A DNA stretch of 64,000 bases from Pilibacter termitis (GTDB taxonomy: Bacteria; Bacillota; Bacilli; Lactobacillales; Streptococcaceae), in assembly GCF_900167335.1 (NCBI RefSeq), contig NZ_FUXI01000003.1:1-64000 (forward strand). The letters are read 5' to 3'. This document shows, piece after piece, positions 7,536 to 16,716 of the stretch (its first letter is position 1; each line of letters starts with the position of its first letter). The position numbers were made by a program, and so were the translations under genes. Under the pieces are notes generated by a model. It searched no databases, was not told where the DNA came from, and worked only from the letters and a program-made list of their open reading frames with translations.

Positions 7536-8510
7536 TTACTTCATATACTCAAGTCCAATCAAATAATCTTCATCTTTCATCGCCTCAACTTCGCCTAAAA
7601 GATAGCCGTTTCCTACTTGGCTAAAGAAGTCGTGATTGCTTGTGCCTGTTGAGATACCGTTCATGACGATTGGATTTACGTCATTGGCAGTATCTGGGAA
7701 AAGTGGGTCTTGTCCTAAATTCATCAGAGCTTTGTTTGCATTGTAACGTAGAAATGTTTTGACTTCCTCACTCCAGCCAACACCGTCATAAAGTTCCTCA
7801 GTATAACGTTCTTCGTTTTCGTATAAAGTATAAAGCAAATCATACATCCAATCTTTTAACGTTGTTTGTTCCTCTTCTGGTAACTCATTAAATCCAAGTT
7901 GGAATTTGTAGCCAATATACGTGCCATGCACAGATTCATCACGAATGATGAGCTTGATGATTTCTGCAACATTGGCAAGTTTGTTGTTTCCAAGATAGTA
8001 AAGAGGTGTAAAAAAACCAGAGTAGAACAAGAAAGTTTCCAAAAAGACACTCGCCACTTTTTTCTCTAGTGGTGTTCCATTTTTGTAAATCTCGTTTACG
8101 ATTTTTGCTTTTGTTTGCAAATATTCATTTTCATGTACCCAATCAAAAATTTCTTCGATTTCTTTTTTGGTATTTAACGTAGAAAAAATAGAAGAATAAC
8201 TTTTCGCATGAACACTTTCCATAAATTGAATATTATTTAGCACAGCTTCCTCGTGAGGAGTTCGCACGTCCTGTCGCAAGCTCTCCATTCCTGTTTCACT
8301 TTGCACAGTATCAAGCAAAGTCAAGCCACCAAAGACGTGTCCGACAAGAGTTTTTTCTTCCTCGCTCAATTTTCGCCAGTCGTCCAAGTCGTTGGAAAGT
8401 GGGATACGTGTATCTAACCAAAATTGTTCCGTTAATTTTTCCCAAGTAGATTTATCAATCGCATCTTCCAGTTCATTCCAGTTGATTGCTTTATAGTAAG
8501 TTTTGCTCAT
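7536..8510 (-). CDS. nrdF: Ribonucleoside-diphosphate reductase class Ib, beta subunit NrdF
   Basis: A radical-generating subunit of 324 residues. The two metal-binding ExxH motifs are visible as QFMESVHAKSY (about residue 105) and IRDESVHGTYIGYKF (about residue 190). It supplies the tyrosyl radical, formed with dimanganese and NrdI in class Ib enzymes, to NrdE. Start follows aaggagac. It is the last gene of nrdHIEF, 21 nt from nrdE. Confidence 0.96.
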   Translation of the reverse strand: MSKTYYKAINWNELEDAIDKSTWEKLTEQFWLDTRIPLSNDLDDWRKLSEEEKTLVGHVFGGLTLLDTVQSETGMESLRQDVRTPHEEAVLNNIQFMESVHAKSYSSIFSTLNTKKEIEEIFDWVHENEYLQTKAKIVNEIYKNGTPLEKKVASVFLETFLFYSGFFTPLYYLGNNKLANVAEIIKLIIRDESVHGTYIGYKFQLGFNELPEEEQTTLKDWMYDLLYTLYENEERYTEELYDGVGWSEEVKTFLRYNANKALMNLGQDPLFPDTANDVNPIVMNGISTGTSNHDFFSQVGNGYLLGEVEAMKDEDYLIGLEYMK

Positions 8511-8531
8511 TGTTTGTCTCCTTAGTTTTGA

Positions 8532-10691
8532 TTAAATCACACAACTCTCACACTGATTTGCACCAACTTCATCGCCGTCATCAGTAAAAGTGCGTACATA
8601 ATAAATAGATTTGACACCTTTATAAAACGCATAGTTTCGCAAAATATTCAAATCTCTCGTTGTTTGCTTGGTGTCGCTTTTCCATTCATAAATCCCACGA
8701 GGAATTTCGCTACGCATAAACAATGTAAGAGAAAGTCCTTGGTCAACGTGTTCCGTTGCGGCAGCGTACACGTCAATCACTTTTCGCATATCCATATCAT
8801 AAGCACTCGTATAATAAGCCATTGTATCATTTGCGAGATATGCCGCTGGATAATAGATTTTTCCGATTTTCTTCTCTTGACGTTCTTCCACACGTTGCGT
8901 AATCGGGTGAATACTTGCGGAAGTATCATTAATATAAGAAATCGAACCGTTTGGTGCGACTGCTAAGCGATTTTGATGATACAAACCGTGCGTTTGAATT
9001 TCTTTTTTCAACTCAGCCCAATCCTCAGCCGTTGGCACGAAAATATCTTTGAATATTTCTTTTACCTTATTTGATTTAGGGGAAAATTCATCAGTTAAAT
9101 ATTTGTCAAAATATTCTCCAGTCGCATACTTAGATTGTTCAAATCCTACAAAGGTTTGGTTTCGCTCTTTGGCAATATTCTTGCTTTCAACCAATGTCCA
9201 GTAGTTTAAAAGCATAAAGTAAATGCTTGTAAATTCGACAGATTCAGGAGAACCGTAGAACATATGATTTTTTGCAAAATACGTGTGAAGTCCCATTGCT
9301 CCAAGTCCGAACGTATGAGCCTCGTTATTTCCTTTTTTAATGCTAGGCACTGCCTCAATTTGTGAGGAGTCGGTGACAAATGTCAAAGCTCTTACCATTG
9401 TGCGAACACTTTTACCAAAATCACTACTGTCCATTAAATTTACCACATTGGTAGAACCGAGATTACAGCTGACATCTGTTCCCATTTCTACATATTCTTG
9501 AGCGTCATTTAAAACGGAAGTTTTTTGCACTTGTAAAATTTCGCTACAAAGATTGCTCATTACAATTTTCCCGTCAATCGCATTGGCACGGTTTGCTGTA
9601 TCAATGTTGACAATATAAGGGTAACCACTTTCTTGTTGCAATTTAGAGATCTCATTTTCCAAATCACGAGCAAGAATTTTCGTTTTGCGAATGTTAGGGT
9701 TCAAAACGAGGTTGTCGTATTCTTTTGTGATGTCAAGGTAATTGAATGGCACGCCATACTCACGTTCTACCGAATAAGGCGAGAACAAGTACATATATTC
9801 ATTTTTTCGTACAAGCTCGTAAAATTTATCAGGTACAGTTACCCCAAGTGAAAGAGTTTTGACACGAATTTTCTCATCGGCATTTTCCTTTTTCGCAGAG
9901 AGGAAGTGGATAATATCAGGGTGAAACACGCTCAAATAAACCACACCTGCCCCTTGACGTTGTCCCAATTGATTGGAGTAAGAAAAACTGTCCTCAAAGA
10001 GTTTCATCACAGGAACTACACCACTTGCAGCACCCTCGTATCCTTTAATCGCACTTCCCGCCTCACGCAAGTTGGAAAGAGAAATACCTACACCGCCACC
10101 AATACGTGAAAGTTGCAAAGCAGAGTTAATGGAGCGACCGATAGAGTTCATATCATCTGTTACTTGGATAAGGAAACAACTCACAAGCTCTCCACGACGT
10201 TTGCGACCCGCATTTAAAAAAGAAGGAGTAGCAGGTTGATAACGCTGATGAATCATTTCATTGGCAATATCAAGTGCAAGTTCTTCATTTCCGTCCGCAA
10301 AATAAAGAGCATTGAATGCGACTCTGTCTTCGATTGTTTCCAAATAATATGCACCGTCATTGGTTTTCAGTGCGTATTGGCTGTAAAATTTATAGGCTGC
10401 CATAAAACTTTTGAATTGAAAATTTTGCTCAGCTAAAAAGCTATACAATTTTTCAATAAAAGTAGATGAATATTTGCGAATGAACGGTTTTTCTATATAA
10501 TCTTGTTCAATTAACCATTCCATTTTCTCAGAAATAGAGGCGAATTTTTTTGTATTTGGCTCTACATTTTCTTTATAAAATGCCTCAAGTGCCTCTTTGT
10601 CCTTATGCAGTGGAATTTGACCATTTATAGGACGGTTAATTTCATTGTTTAACTTAAAATAAGTTACTTCTTTTATTTCATTAAGACTCAA
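8532..10691 (-). CDS. nrdE: Ribonucleoside-diphosphate reductase class Ib, alpha subunit NrdE
   Basis: Catalytic subunit of 719 residues that reduces ribonucleoside diphosphates to deoxyribonucleotides. Active-site landmarks are visible: LVSCFLIQV (first redox Cys), SNLCSEI and VSCNLGSTNVV, and the family block QRQGAGVVYLSVFHPDI. The C-terminal CESC pair (CESCVI) would be recharged by NrdH. Length and order are normal for Lactobacillales, with an 11-nt overlap with nrdI. Confidence 0.97.
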   Translation of the reverse strand: MSLNEIKEVTYFKLNNEINRPINGQIPLHKDKEALEAFYKENVEPNTKKFASISEKMEWLIEQDYIEKPFIRKYSSTFIEKLYSFLAEQNFQFKSFMAAYKFYSQYALKTNDGAYYLETIEDRVAFNALYFADGNEELALDIANEMIHQRYQPATPSFLNAGRKRRGELVSCFLIQVTDDMNSIGRSINSALQLSRIGGGVGISLSNLREAGSAIKGYEGAASGVVPVMKLFEDSFSYSNQLGQRQGAGVVYLSVFHPDIIHFLSAKKENADEKIRVKTLSLGVTVPDKFYELVRKNEYMYLFSPYSVEREYGVPFNYLDITKEYDNLVLNPNIRKTKILARDLENEISKLQQESGYPYIVNIDTANRANAIDGKIVMSNLCSEILQVQKTSVLNDAQEYVEMGTDVSCNLGSTNVVNLMDSSDFGKSVRTMVRALTFVTDSSQIEAVPSIKKGNNEAHTFGLGAMGLHTYFAKNHMFYGSPESVEFTSIYFMLLNYWTLVESKNIAKERNQTFVGFEQSKYATGEYFDKYLTDEFSPKSNKVKEIFKDIFVPTAEDWAELKKEIQTHGLYHQNRLAVAPNGSISYINDTSASIHPITQRVEERQEKKIGKIYYPAAYLANDTMAYYTSAYDMDMRKVIDVYAAATEHVDQGLSLTLFMRSEIPRGIYEWKSDTKQTTRDLNILRNYAFYKGVKSIYYVRTFTDDGDEVGANQCESCVI

Positions 10692-11052
10692 GTGATTTCA
10701 CTACTTTCTGAATGTATTTCACGTCTTCTTCTGTACCATTAAATTCAAATGTGTACAAAAGTGGAACGTGGTAATCTTTGGCAATGTCTTTTGCAGTGAA
10801 CACAAACAGTTCTGCAAAATTTCGATTGCCACCGCCAGCAACGCCTGCACAAAATTCAGCGTTTCGACCATTTTCCAAAAAATCAAAGACGGGGGTGACC
10901 ACGTCTTTTTCATAGGTTGGCACAATCAATACATACGGCTCATCAAAATCCGTAAAAGAATTGCTTGCTGTAATTTCAAAAGCGTCAAGTCCCGTTTTTT
11001 TGACAAATCGTCTCGTTTGACCTGTTAGAGAAAAATAGACAATTTTCATCAT
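10681..11052 (-). CDS. nrdI: NrdI flavodoxin-like protein
   Basis: A 123-residue flavoprotein that helps assemble the Mn cofactor of NrdF. The FMN phosphate loop SLTGQTRRF is near residues 8-16; AGGGNRNFAELF is the second family block. The start overlaps the nrdH stop. Two adjacent ATG codons (11052 and 11049) are both possible, the second giving the more usual MKIVYFS start. Confidence 0.95.
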   Translation of the reverse strand: MMKIVYFSLTGQTRRFVKKTGLDAFEITASNSFTDFDEPYVLIVPTYEKDVVTPVFDFLENGRNAEFCAGVAGGGNRNFAELFVFTAKDIAKDYHVPLLYTFEFNGTEEDVKYIQKVVKSLES

Positions 11053-11273
11053 TAAACACTCAATGCTTTTAGTTGATCGGGACGGAAACCAGAAAAAGTA
11101 GTTTCTTTCGTTTCAACCACAGGCACTGCTTGGAAACCTTTTTCTTTGAGATAGTTGATATATTCAGGTTCTTCATCAATATTATGCTCAACAAATGCCA
11201 CACCACGCTCATCTAAAAAACGTTTGACCATTTTACATTGCATACAATTATTTTTTGAAAATACCTTTACCAT
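11052..11273 (-). CDS. nrdH: NrdH glutaredoxin-like redox protein
   Basis: A 73-residue thioredoxin-fold protein that donates electrons to NrdE. The active-site pair is CMQCKM (Cys11-Cys14) near the N terminus, and FSGFRPDQLKAL at the C terminus is a family hallmark. It is the first gene of the operon, behind a promoter flanked by NrdR boxes. Confidence 0.96.
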   Translation of the reverse strand: MVKVFSKNNCMQCKMVKRFLDERGVAFVEHNIDEEPEYINYLKEKGFQAVPVVETKETTFSGFRPDQLKALSV

Positions 11274-11306
11274 TCTTTTTTCCTCATTTCTAAAATTTTA
11301 CTTTGA

Positions 11307-11369
11307 ATACAAAATATAGTTTAGAGAAATTTTCTCGGTTTGTCAAAGAGATAGCACAAGATATTGTGG
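11307..11369 (-). promoter_or_regulatory. nrdHIEF promoter with two NrdR boxes
   Basis: On the minus strand, -35 TTGACA (plus 11341-11346) and -10 TAAACT (plus 11318-11323) are 17 bp apart. A near-perfect NrdR palindrome (gcacaagatattgtgg, 11354-11369) lies upstream of -35, and a second match (atacaaaatatagttt, 11307-11322) covers the -10. The start-to-start distance is 47 bp, longer than the three or four helical turns usual for paired NrdR boxes. Repression by NrdR when dATP is ample is inferred from the family. Confidence 0.7.
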
Positions 11370-11488
11370 TTGATTGTCTTTTCTCAAACTAAATGTTGTG
11401 GTATCAAGAAAAATGGCTGACATTCTTTGTTTGTTACGTTATACTTAACTTTAGAAGTTTCTCTATACCATAAGTCATGGGATTAGGG

Positions 11489-11494
11489 TATAAT
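11489..11494 (+). promoter_or_regulatory. Probable -10 of the wal operon
   Basis: A perfect TATAAT 30 nt before the walR start; no convincing -35 was found at 16-18 bp upstream. Confidence 0.45.
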
Positions 11495-11523
11495 TAGACA
11501 TAGAAAATCAAGTGAGGTGCCGT

Positions 11524-12228
11524 ATGAAAAAAATTTTAGTAGTAGACGATGAAAAGCCGATTAGTGATATTGTGAAGTACAATTTGACTAAGGAAGGGTA
11601 CGAAGTGGTAACTGCCTTTGACGGAGAAGAGGCAGTGGAGAAAGTCAAAGAAGAAGAACCAGATTTGATTTTGCTAGACTTGATGTTGCCGAAAATGGAC
11701 GGTCTTGAAGTGGCACGTGAAGTGCGTAAAAGTTATGATATGCCAATTATCATGGTGACAGCTAAAGATTCGGAAATTGACAAAGTGCTAGGGCTTGAAT
11801 TGGGTGCGGACGATTATGTAACCAAACCTTTTTCCAACCGTGAGTTAGTGGCACGTGTGAAAGCAAATCTCCGCCGCAATACGATTACCAAGGCGGAAAG
11901 TGAAAACGAAGCACAAGGAGACTTGACGATAGGAGAATTGGTCATTCATCCAAGTGCGTATATTGTTTCTAAGCGTGGTGAAAAAATTGAGCTGACACAT
12001 CGTGAGTTTGAATTGTTGCACTACCTAGCGAAACACCTTGGTCAAGTGATGACACGTGAGCATTTACTTCAGACCGTTTGGGGATATGATTATTTTGGCG
12101 ATGTGCGAACTGTTGATGTAACGGTGAGGAGACTTCGTGAAAAAATAGAAGACACCCCAAGTAGACCAGCCTACCTTGTGACAAGACGTGGGGTAGGGTA
12201 TTATTTGAGAAACCCAGAGAATGATTAA
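11524..12228 (+). CDS. walR: Response regulator WalR (VicR/YycF)
   Basis: An OmpR-family response regulator of 234 residues. The receiver domain has acidic pocket VVDDEK, phospho-Asp in [16 protein letters not shown] (about Asp53) and Lys in DYVTKPF. The C-terminal winged helix contains [35 protein letters not shown]-type blocks ([13 protein letters not shown] seen). It controls cell-wall autolysin and surface genes in Firmicutes and is usually essential. ATG 11524 is preferred over 11512 because [12 protein letters not shown] is the family start and gaggtg lies upstream. Confidence 0.96.
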   Translation: MKKILVVDDEKPISDIVKYNLTKEGYEVVTAFDGEEAVEKVKEEEPDLILLDLMLPKMDGLEVAREVRKSYDMPIIMVTAKDSEIDKVLGLELGADDYVTKPFSNRELVARVKANLRRNTITKAESENEAQGDLTIGELVIHPSAYIVSKRGEKIELTHREFELLHYLAKHLGQVMTREHLLQTVWGYDYFGDVRTVDVTVRRLREKIEDTPSRPAYLVTRRGVGYYLRNPEND

Positions 12229-12230
12229 GA

Positions 12231-12274
12231 ACACTTCTAAAAAATTTTGGATAAGTGCGAGTTTTTAGAGTGAC
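12231..12274 (+). repeat. Short family B repeat inside the wal operon
   Basis: gaacacttctaaaaa at the left and gagtttttagagtgac at the right enclose attttggataagtgc, the family B core. It lies in the 81-nt gap between walR and walK and could form a hairpin in the walRK mRNA. Confidence 0.75.
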
Positions 12275-12309
12275 TTAAAAGCAGGCAAAGAATTAGGAGC
12301 AATCACCAA

Positions 12310-14145
12310 ATGAAATCAACCATTCGCTTTTACCAATCTGTTAATTTCAAAATAGTAGTAGCATTCATTTTGCTACTACTTATTTCTATTGAATTAATCG
12401 GAAATTATTTTATTCACACATTGGAAAAAGAGAATATCGAAAGTTTTAAGCAAGGAATTGATCCACGAGTGGAGCAACTTGCAGGAAATATTAGCAATGA
12501 TCTTTCCGTGCAAAATCATACAGATGAGGTAGACGCTCAAATTCAAAAGCAACTTTCTTCTTTTCCGATGAGCAATACGCTTGAAGTGCGTGTGGTAGAT
12601 GAACGTGGGATTATTCGTGCAGCAACAGGGAACAACGCTCAAGCGATTATTGGCAAAAAAAATGATTATCGTGATTTAAACGATTTTGCGATTAAGCATA
12701 TTGATAGCGTAGAAGGTGCAGGTCGTGTGTATATTAATGTTCAGCCTGTCACTACCTCAACAGGAAATGCCATTGTCGGTGCTGTTTATGTGAAAAGTGA
12801 TATAGAAGTGGTTTACAAGGAAATTCGTGGAATTTCGGTTATTTTCTTGACTTCAAGTTTGATTGGTAGCCTTATTTCTTGTTTGGTGGCGTTTCTCATC
12901 AGTAAGTCGATTACTAAGCCAATCGAAGAAATTCGTGAGGCGGCAGGGCGAATTACACGAGGGGATTACTCTGGGAAATTGCTTATTCGTGGGAAGGACG
13001 AACTTTCTCAGCTGGGGAATACGTTCAATCAGTTATCCGAGCGAATTGAAATGACACAAGAAACGATTGAAAGCGACCGAAATCGTCTCAATTCCGTCCT
13101 TTCTCATATGACCGACGGCGTTATTTCAACGGATAGACGTGGCAAGGTGATGATGATTAACGAAATGGCGATGAGTTTGCTAAATGTGCAAAAAGATACC
13201 GTGATTGGTACGAGTATTTTAGATTTGCTAAAACTGGATGATAAATATAGTTTGCGACAAATTCTCGAAGAAAATCCTGAAATTTTAGTAGAAGTAGCTG
13301 GTCGTGATGAGGAATATTCCACTTTGCACGTTGAATTTGCGATTATTCGCCGTGAGAGTGGCTTTATCTCAGGTTTGGTTGTCGTGTTGCATGACGTGAC
13401 TGAGCAGACGAAAATTGAGCGTGAACGTCAAGAGTTCGTCTCCAATGTTTCCCATGAACTACGTACGCCTTTGACAAGTATGAAAAGCTACCTCGAAGCA
13501 CTTAGTGACGGAGCGTACAAAGATGAAGAAGTCGCCGAAAGTTTTCTTTCTACTAGCCTAGAAGAAGCTAACCGCATGATGCGTATGATTACCGATTTGC
13601 TCAATCTTTCTCGAATGGACTCGGGACATACGACATTGAAGAAAGAATTTATTAATTTTAATGACTTTGTCTCTTATGTTTTGGATCGCTTTGACATGAT
13701 GAAAAACTCAGAAGAAACAGGGAAAAAGTATGTGATTAAGCGAGAGTTTACACCGAAAGATTTGTGGGTGGAAATTGACACCGACCGCATGATGCAGGTG
13801 ATTGATAACATCATGAACAATGCGTTGAAATATTCGCCAGACGGAGGTATGATTACCGTTCGTTTGACTGAATCCCAGAATAATGTGCTGTTGAGTATTC
13901 ATGACCAAGGACTTGGGATTCCAAAAAAAGATGTGGGGAAAATTTTTGAGCGTTTTTATCGTGTTGACAAAGCACGTGCGAGAAAGCAAGGAGGAACAGG
14001 ACTCGGTCTTGCCATTGCCAAAGAAGTTGTTACAAGTCATGGCGGGCAAATATGGGCGGACTCGAAATTGCACGTAGGGTCTACTTTCTACATTGCACTT
14101 CCTTACGAACCATACGAAGAAGAGTGGGGGGATGAATTTGAGTAA
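12310..14145 (+). CDS. walK: Sensor histidine kinase WalK (VicK/YycG)
   Basis: Membrane kinase of 611 residues, the partner of WalR. Domains in order: membrane segment (about 13-33), extracellular PAS-like domain, second segment (about 175-197), HAMP (about 198-250), cytoplasmic PAS (about 260-370), dimerisation domain with phospho-His in SNVSHELRTPLTSMKSY, and ATPase domain with N-box NNALKYSPDGG, DQGLGIPKKD and GGTGLGLAIAKEV. The two membrane segments with a sizeable extracellular domain are the Enterococcus/Bacillus form, unlike the streptococcal single-segment form. Its end overlaps walH by 14 nt. Confidence 0.96.
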   Translation: MKSTIRFYQSVNFKIVVAFILLLLISIELIGNYFIHTLEKENIESFKQGIDPRVEQLAGNISNDLSVQNHTDEVDAQIQKQLSSFPMSNTLEVRVVDERGIIRAATGNNAQAIIGKKNDYRDLNDFAIKHIDSVEGAGRVYINVQPVTTSTGNAIVGAVYVKSDIEVVYKEIRGISVIFLTSSLIGSLISCLVAFLISKSITKPIEEIREAAGRITRGDYSGKLLIRGKDELSQLGNTFNQLSERIEMTQETIESDRNRLNSVLSHMTDGVISTDRRGKVMMINEMAMSLLNVQKDTVIGTSILDLLKLDDKYSLRQILEENPEILVEVAGRDEEYSTLHVEFAIIRRESGFISGLVVVLHDVTEQTKIERERQEFVSNVSHELRTPLTSMKSYLEALSDGAYKDEEVAESFLSTSLEEANRMMRMITDLLNLSRMDSGHTTLKKEFINFNDFVSYVLDRFDMMKNSEETGKKYVIKREFTPKDLWVEIDTDRMMQVIDNIMNNALKYSPDGGMITVRLTESQNNVLLSIHDQGLGIPKKDVGKIFERFYRVDKARARKQGGTGLGLAIAKEVVTSHGGQIWADSKLHVGSTFYIALPYEPYEEEWGDEFE

Positions 14146-15430
14146 GCTAACAGAAAGAATTTCACAAGCACTTTTAATTGTCCTGATTGTGATTTCTTTA
14201 GTATTGAGCTATTTTATTTGGTTCAATCCTGAAAAAAGTTTGACAGATGAAACGATAAGTGAAAACCTAAAGGATGAAAACTCGATTTTGTCAGAAAAAA
14301 CGGTGTTTCTGCCGATTTATTTAATTTCACGTACGGACGGAAAAATGCGTTGGATACAAGGAGAAAATGTGTTGAGTGACGCTCAAAAGATTTTGAGCAA
14401 TGTCAAATTTGGGAAAATAAAATTTCACAAAGCTACCAATGATGATTTTCAAAAGACGATGAACGTGGAGAACGGATTGGAATTGCGTTATGAGGACAAA
14501 TTTTTGTTTGGCGAATATCAAGAGGCATTTAATCTGAAAATCAAAAAAATCAGCGATAGCGAGCAATCCTTTTGGTTTCGTCGTGTGCTGGTCAATTTTT
14601 CAAATGGAATGGTCTACTTTGTCAATGATGAAACCAAGCAATATATAGAAGTGGCAGGAAATATCAATCAAAAAAGTTTTGAGTCGCTTATTCAATCAAA
14701 AGAGTTGAAAAGTTTGCCAGTAAGTGAAAATCATGAAATTCTAGGTGTTCGCTATGCGATTGACGAGCAAATTGAACTGAAAAAATATAGCTATATCGTC
14801 GCAAGTCAGCCATACACCGTGTTTCGTGACGCTTTTTTCCAAAATGTAAAGCATACAACTTTTGATGTCGAAGTGCCTTATGTCAATGATAGCAATGAGA
14901 ACTTTGACGTAAAAGAAACGAACGGTCAGTTATCTTTTCAAGGATTTATAGGAACGGAGCGTTCAGAAAATGAAATCGAAGGAAGTTTCCAATATGTGCA
15001 AAATTTAGGGAATATCTTCCCGCAATTACGCTTTTTTGCGAAAGAAGAAAAAGGAACAATTTATCGCACGTTTGTAGAAGGGTACCCCGTGTTTTCCCAA
15101 ATTGACCAAGGGAAAGTGATTGTTTCGTTTGGACTTGAAACAGGTGAGGGGAGAACCATTACTCTACGCTCGAATGTCGATACATTGCAAGTGCCAATTC
15201 CTACGAATGAGATGATTCGCTTGCCGAAAACAATGGACGTTATTAAACAACTTCAAAACGCTGGAGCAAAGCAATCTGAAATAAAAAGCCTTGTTATTGG
15301 CTATTCTTGGGGGGAGCTGAACAAAAACAATTCTATTGTAGACTTACTTCCAAATTGGTTTATCCACTATAAGCAAGAATGGTTGCCACTTTCGGTTTTA
15401 CTCGAAAATTTGCAAAAGGGGGAGAAGTAA
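14132..15430 (+). CDS. walH: WalH (YycH), regulator of WalK
   Basis: A 432-residue protein with one N-terminal membrane segment (about residues 13-31) and a long extracytoplasmic domain, the YycH layout. In Bacillus, WalH and WalI bind WalK in the membrane and lower its activity. ATG 14132 follows agtgggggg and overlaps walK; an earlier in-frame codon at 14093 lies inside walK and gives an unlikely extension. Identification rests on synteny and topology together with family phrases such as YFIWFNPEKS. Confidence 0.9.
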   Translation: MNLSKLTERISQALLIVLIVISLVLSYFIWFNPEKSLTDETISENLKDENSILSEKTVFLPIYLISRTDGKMRWIQGENVLSDAQKILSNVKFGKIKFHKATNDDFQKTMNVENGLELRYEDKFLFGEYQEAFNLKIKKISDSEQSFWFRRVLVNFSNGMVYFVNDETKQYIEVAGNINQKSFESLIQSKELKSLPVSENHEILGVRYAIDEQIELKKYSYIVASQPYTVFRDAFFQNVKHTTFDVEVPYVNDSNENFDVKETNGQLSFQGFIGTERSENEIEGSFQYVQNLGNIFPQLRFFAKEEKGTIYRTFVEGYPVFSQIDQGKVIVSFGLETGEGRTITLRSNVDTLQVPIPTNEMIRLPKTMDVIKQLQNAGAKQSEIKSLVIGYSWGELNKNNSIVDLLPNWFIHYKQEWLPLSVLLENLQKGEK

Positions 15431-16264
15431 ATGGATTTTAGACGAATCATTCAAATCTTTTTAATCGCCTTTTTTGCTTTAGATATTTTCCTTTACTTGC
15501 TTTACAAGGAAAATGGAGGTGACAATACGGAGATGAATGCGACACTATCGGTAGAGGCACGTATGAAAAAAGACGGGATTGGGTTTCCGACACTTTTAGA
15601 AAAAAAACAAAAGGGCTACTATCTCTCAGCAGAGCCAACAAATTTTCAATTGTTAGAGGAAACAGACGGAGAGAATCCTTTTTTTAGCGGGAAAACCGTT
15701 AGTTTTCCAACAAATTACACATTTTCTGTGACATCGAATAAAAAATATACGGTAAAAGAAAATTTAGAAGGTAACGCTCTAGGGAGCTTTCTTTCCTCAA
15801 CGGACGCTGTTTTGTACGGAAAAGATTATACCATTTTGAAAAAGACAAAGGAGAAAACAGGGACTCAGCAAAGCCTTTTATTGTCCCAAAGTTATGAAGG
15901 ACTTCCTTTTATGGACGAGGCAAGTAAAATGACCATATTGCTGAAAAAAAATGACAAGTCTTGGGAATTTAATCACTACACTCAAACGCACTTGTCACAA
16001 ATTGAACCACTACGTGAAAAGCAAGAGCTTATTAGTATGAGAGAGGCGATTACGACCCTGTACAATAATAGTAAAATCCCAAACAAATCCAAAATCTCCT
16101 CTTGTGAATTAGGGTATGTCAACATTTTATCCGTTAACAACAAACAAGTTTTCGTTCCAGCATGGATTGTCAAACTAGAAATAGCAGACGGCACTGCCAT
16201 AGAACAAGTAAATGCCATAACAAATACCATTTTCAGCACAACCGGCATCTCCGTGGGGAATTAG
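15431..16264 (+). CDS. walI: WalI (YycI), regulator of WalK
   Basis: A 277-residue protein with a single N-terminal membrane segment (about residues 5-23, starting MDFRRIIQIFLIAF) and an extracytoplasmic domain related to YycH. It starts directly after the walH stop, with ggggagaag as ribosome site. It normally acts with WalH on WalK. No walJ (yycJ) or htrA gene follows, although these usually complete the cluster; repeats and an unrelated transporter come next. Confidence 0.9.
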   Translation: MDFRRIIQIFLIAFFALDIFLYLLYKENGGDNTEMNATLSVEARMKKDGIGFPTLLEKKQKGYYLSAEPTNFQLLEETDGENPFFSGKTVSFPTNYTFSVTSNKKYTVKENLEGNALGSFLSSTDAVLYGKDYTILKKTKEKTGTQQSLLLSQSYEGLPFMDEASKMTILLKKNDKSWEFNHYTQTHLSQIEPLREKQELISMREAITTLYNNSKIPNKSKISSCELGYVNILSVNNKQVFVPAWIVKLEIADGTAIEQVNAITNTIFSTTGISVGN

Positions 16265-16384
16265 AAAAGCGGAGAGGGGCGTTTTGAAGTTTGCAACAGT
16301 GAGCCATGTCGTTTATTCACTCGAAACATTAGTTTCGAGCGACATTGTGAGCAGTTGCCAGACTTCAACCCCTCGTAGCTAGAC
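16264..16384 (+). repeat. Family A palindromic repeat
   Basis: A full-length element. Outer arms are ggagaggggc and cccctcgtag; the middle arm gaagtttgcaac pairs with gttgccagacttc (T-G wobble in one position); the inner arm atgtcg pairs with cgacat; the tip is ctcgaaac/gtttcgag. The beginning overlaps the last bases of walI. Confidence 0.88.
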
Positions 16385-16387
16385 AAA

Positions 16388-16455
16388 GAAAAGCGAGCGG
16401 GGCGTTCTGAAGTCTGTCACAAACGGCATTGCGAACTGCGACCAAAACTCAGCCC
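16388..16455 (+). repeat. Truncated family A repeat
   Basis: gaaaagcgagcggggcgttctgaagtctgt begins a second unit (seen in two blocks under 20 nt: gaaaagcgagcggggcg and ttctgaagtctgt) but the tip hairpin is deleted, leaving a short palindrome ending aactcagccctc. Confidence 0.7.
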
Positions 16456-16466
16456 TCATCTCAACC

Positions 16467-16523
16467 TAAAAACGCATGACGTCCGTTTTAATACGTTGAC
16501 TTTCTGCGTTTTTTATTTTTTTT
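16467..16523 (+). terminator. Terminator after the wal operon repeats
   Basis: aaaaacgca pairs with tgcgttttt over a loop of about 30 nt that may itself fold (gacgt with acgtt); a T-rich tail follows. Confidence 0.6.
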
Positions 16524-16569
16524 GAGGTACCTTTATTCTTATATACTTCAAATGTATTTTATATTTTCT

Positions 16570-16598
16570 TTGAAAAATAAATAAAAAAACAGTATAAT
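16570..16598 (+). promoter_or_regulatory. Promoter of the MFS transporter
   Basis: -35 TTGAAA and -10 TATAAT with a 17-bp spacer, 118 nt before the start codon. The long leader contains an imperfect palindrome around gaaacggttttatcg that might be an operator but does not fit the cre consensus. Confidence 0.75.
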
Positions 16599-16716
16599 AA
16601 CAATGTGAACGATTACATTTGAAACGGTTTTATCGTTTTGGGGTCAAGAAGAATGTAAGAAAACATTTGGTTGCTCTTGGAAATGACAAGAGGAAAAAAG
16701 AGAAGGAGCGTTTTAT

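Noticed and set aside
16605-16640. cre site before the MFS gene
   Set aside because: tttgaaacggtttta lacks the central CG spacing of the CcpA consensus.
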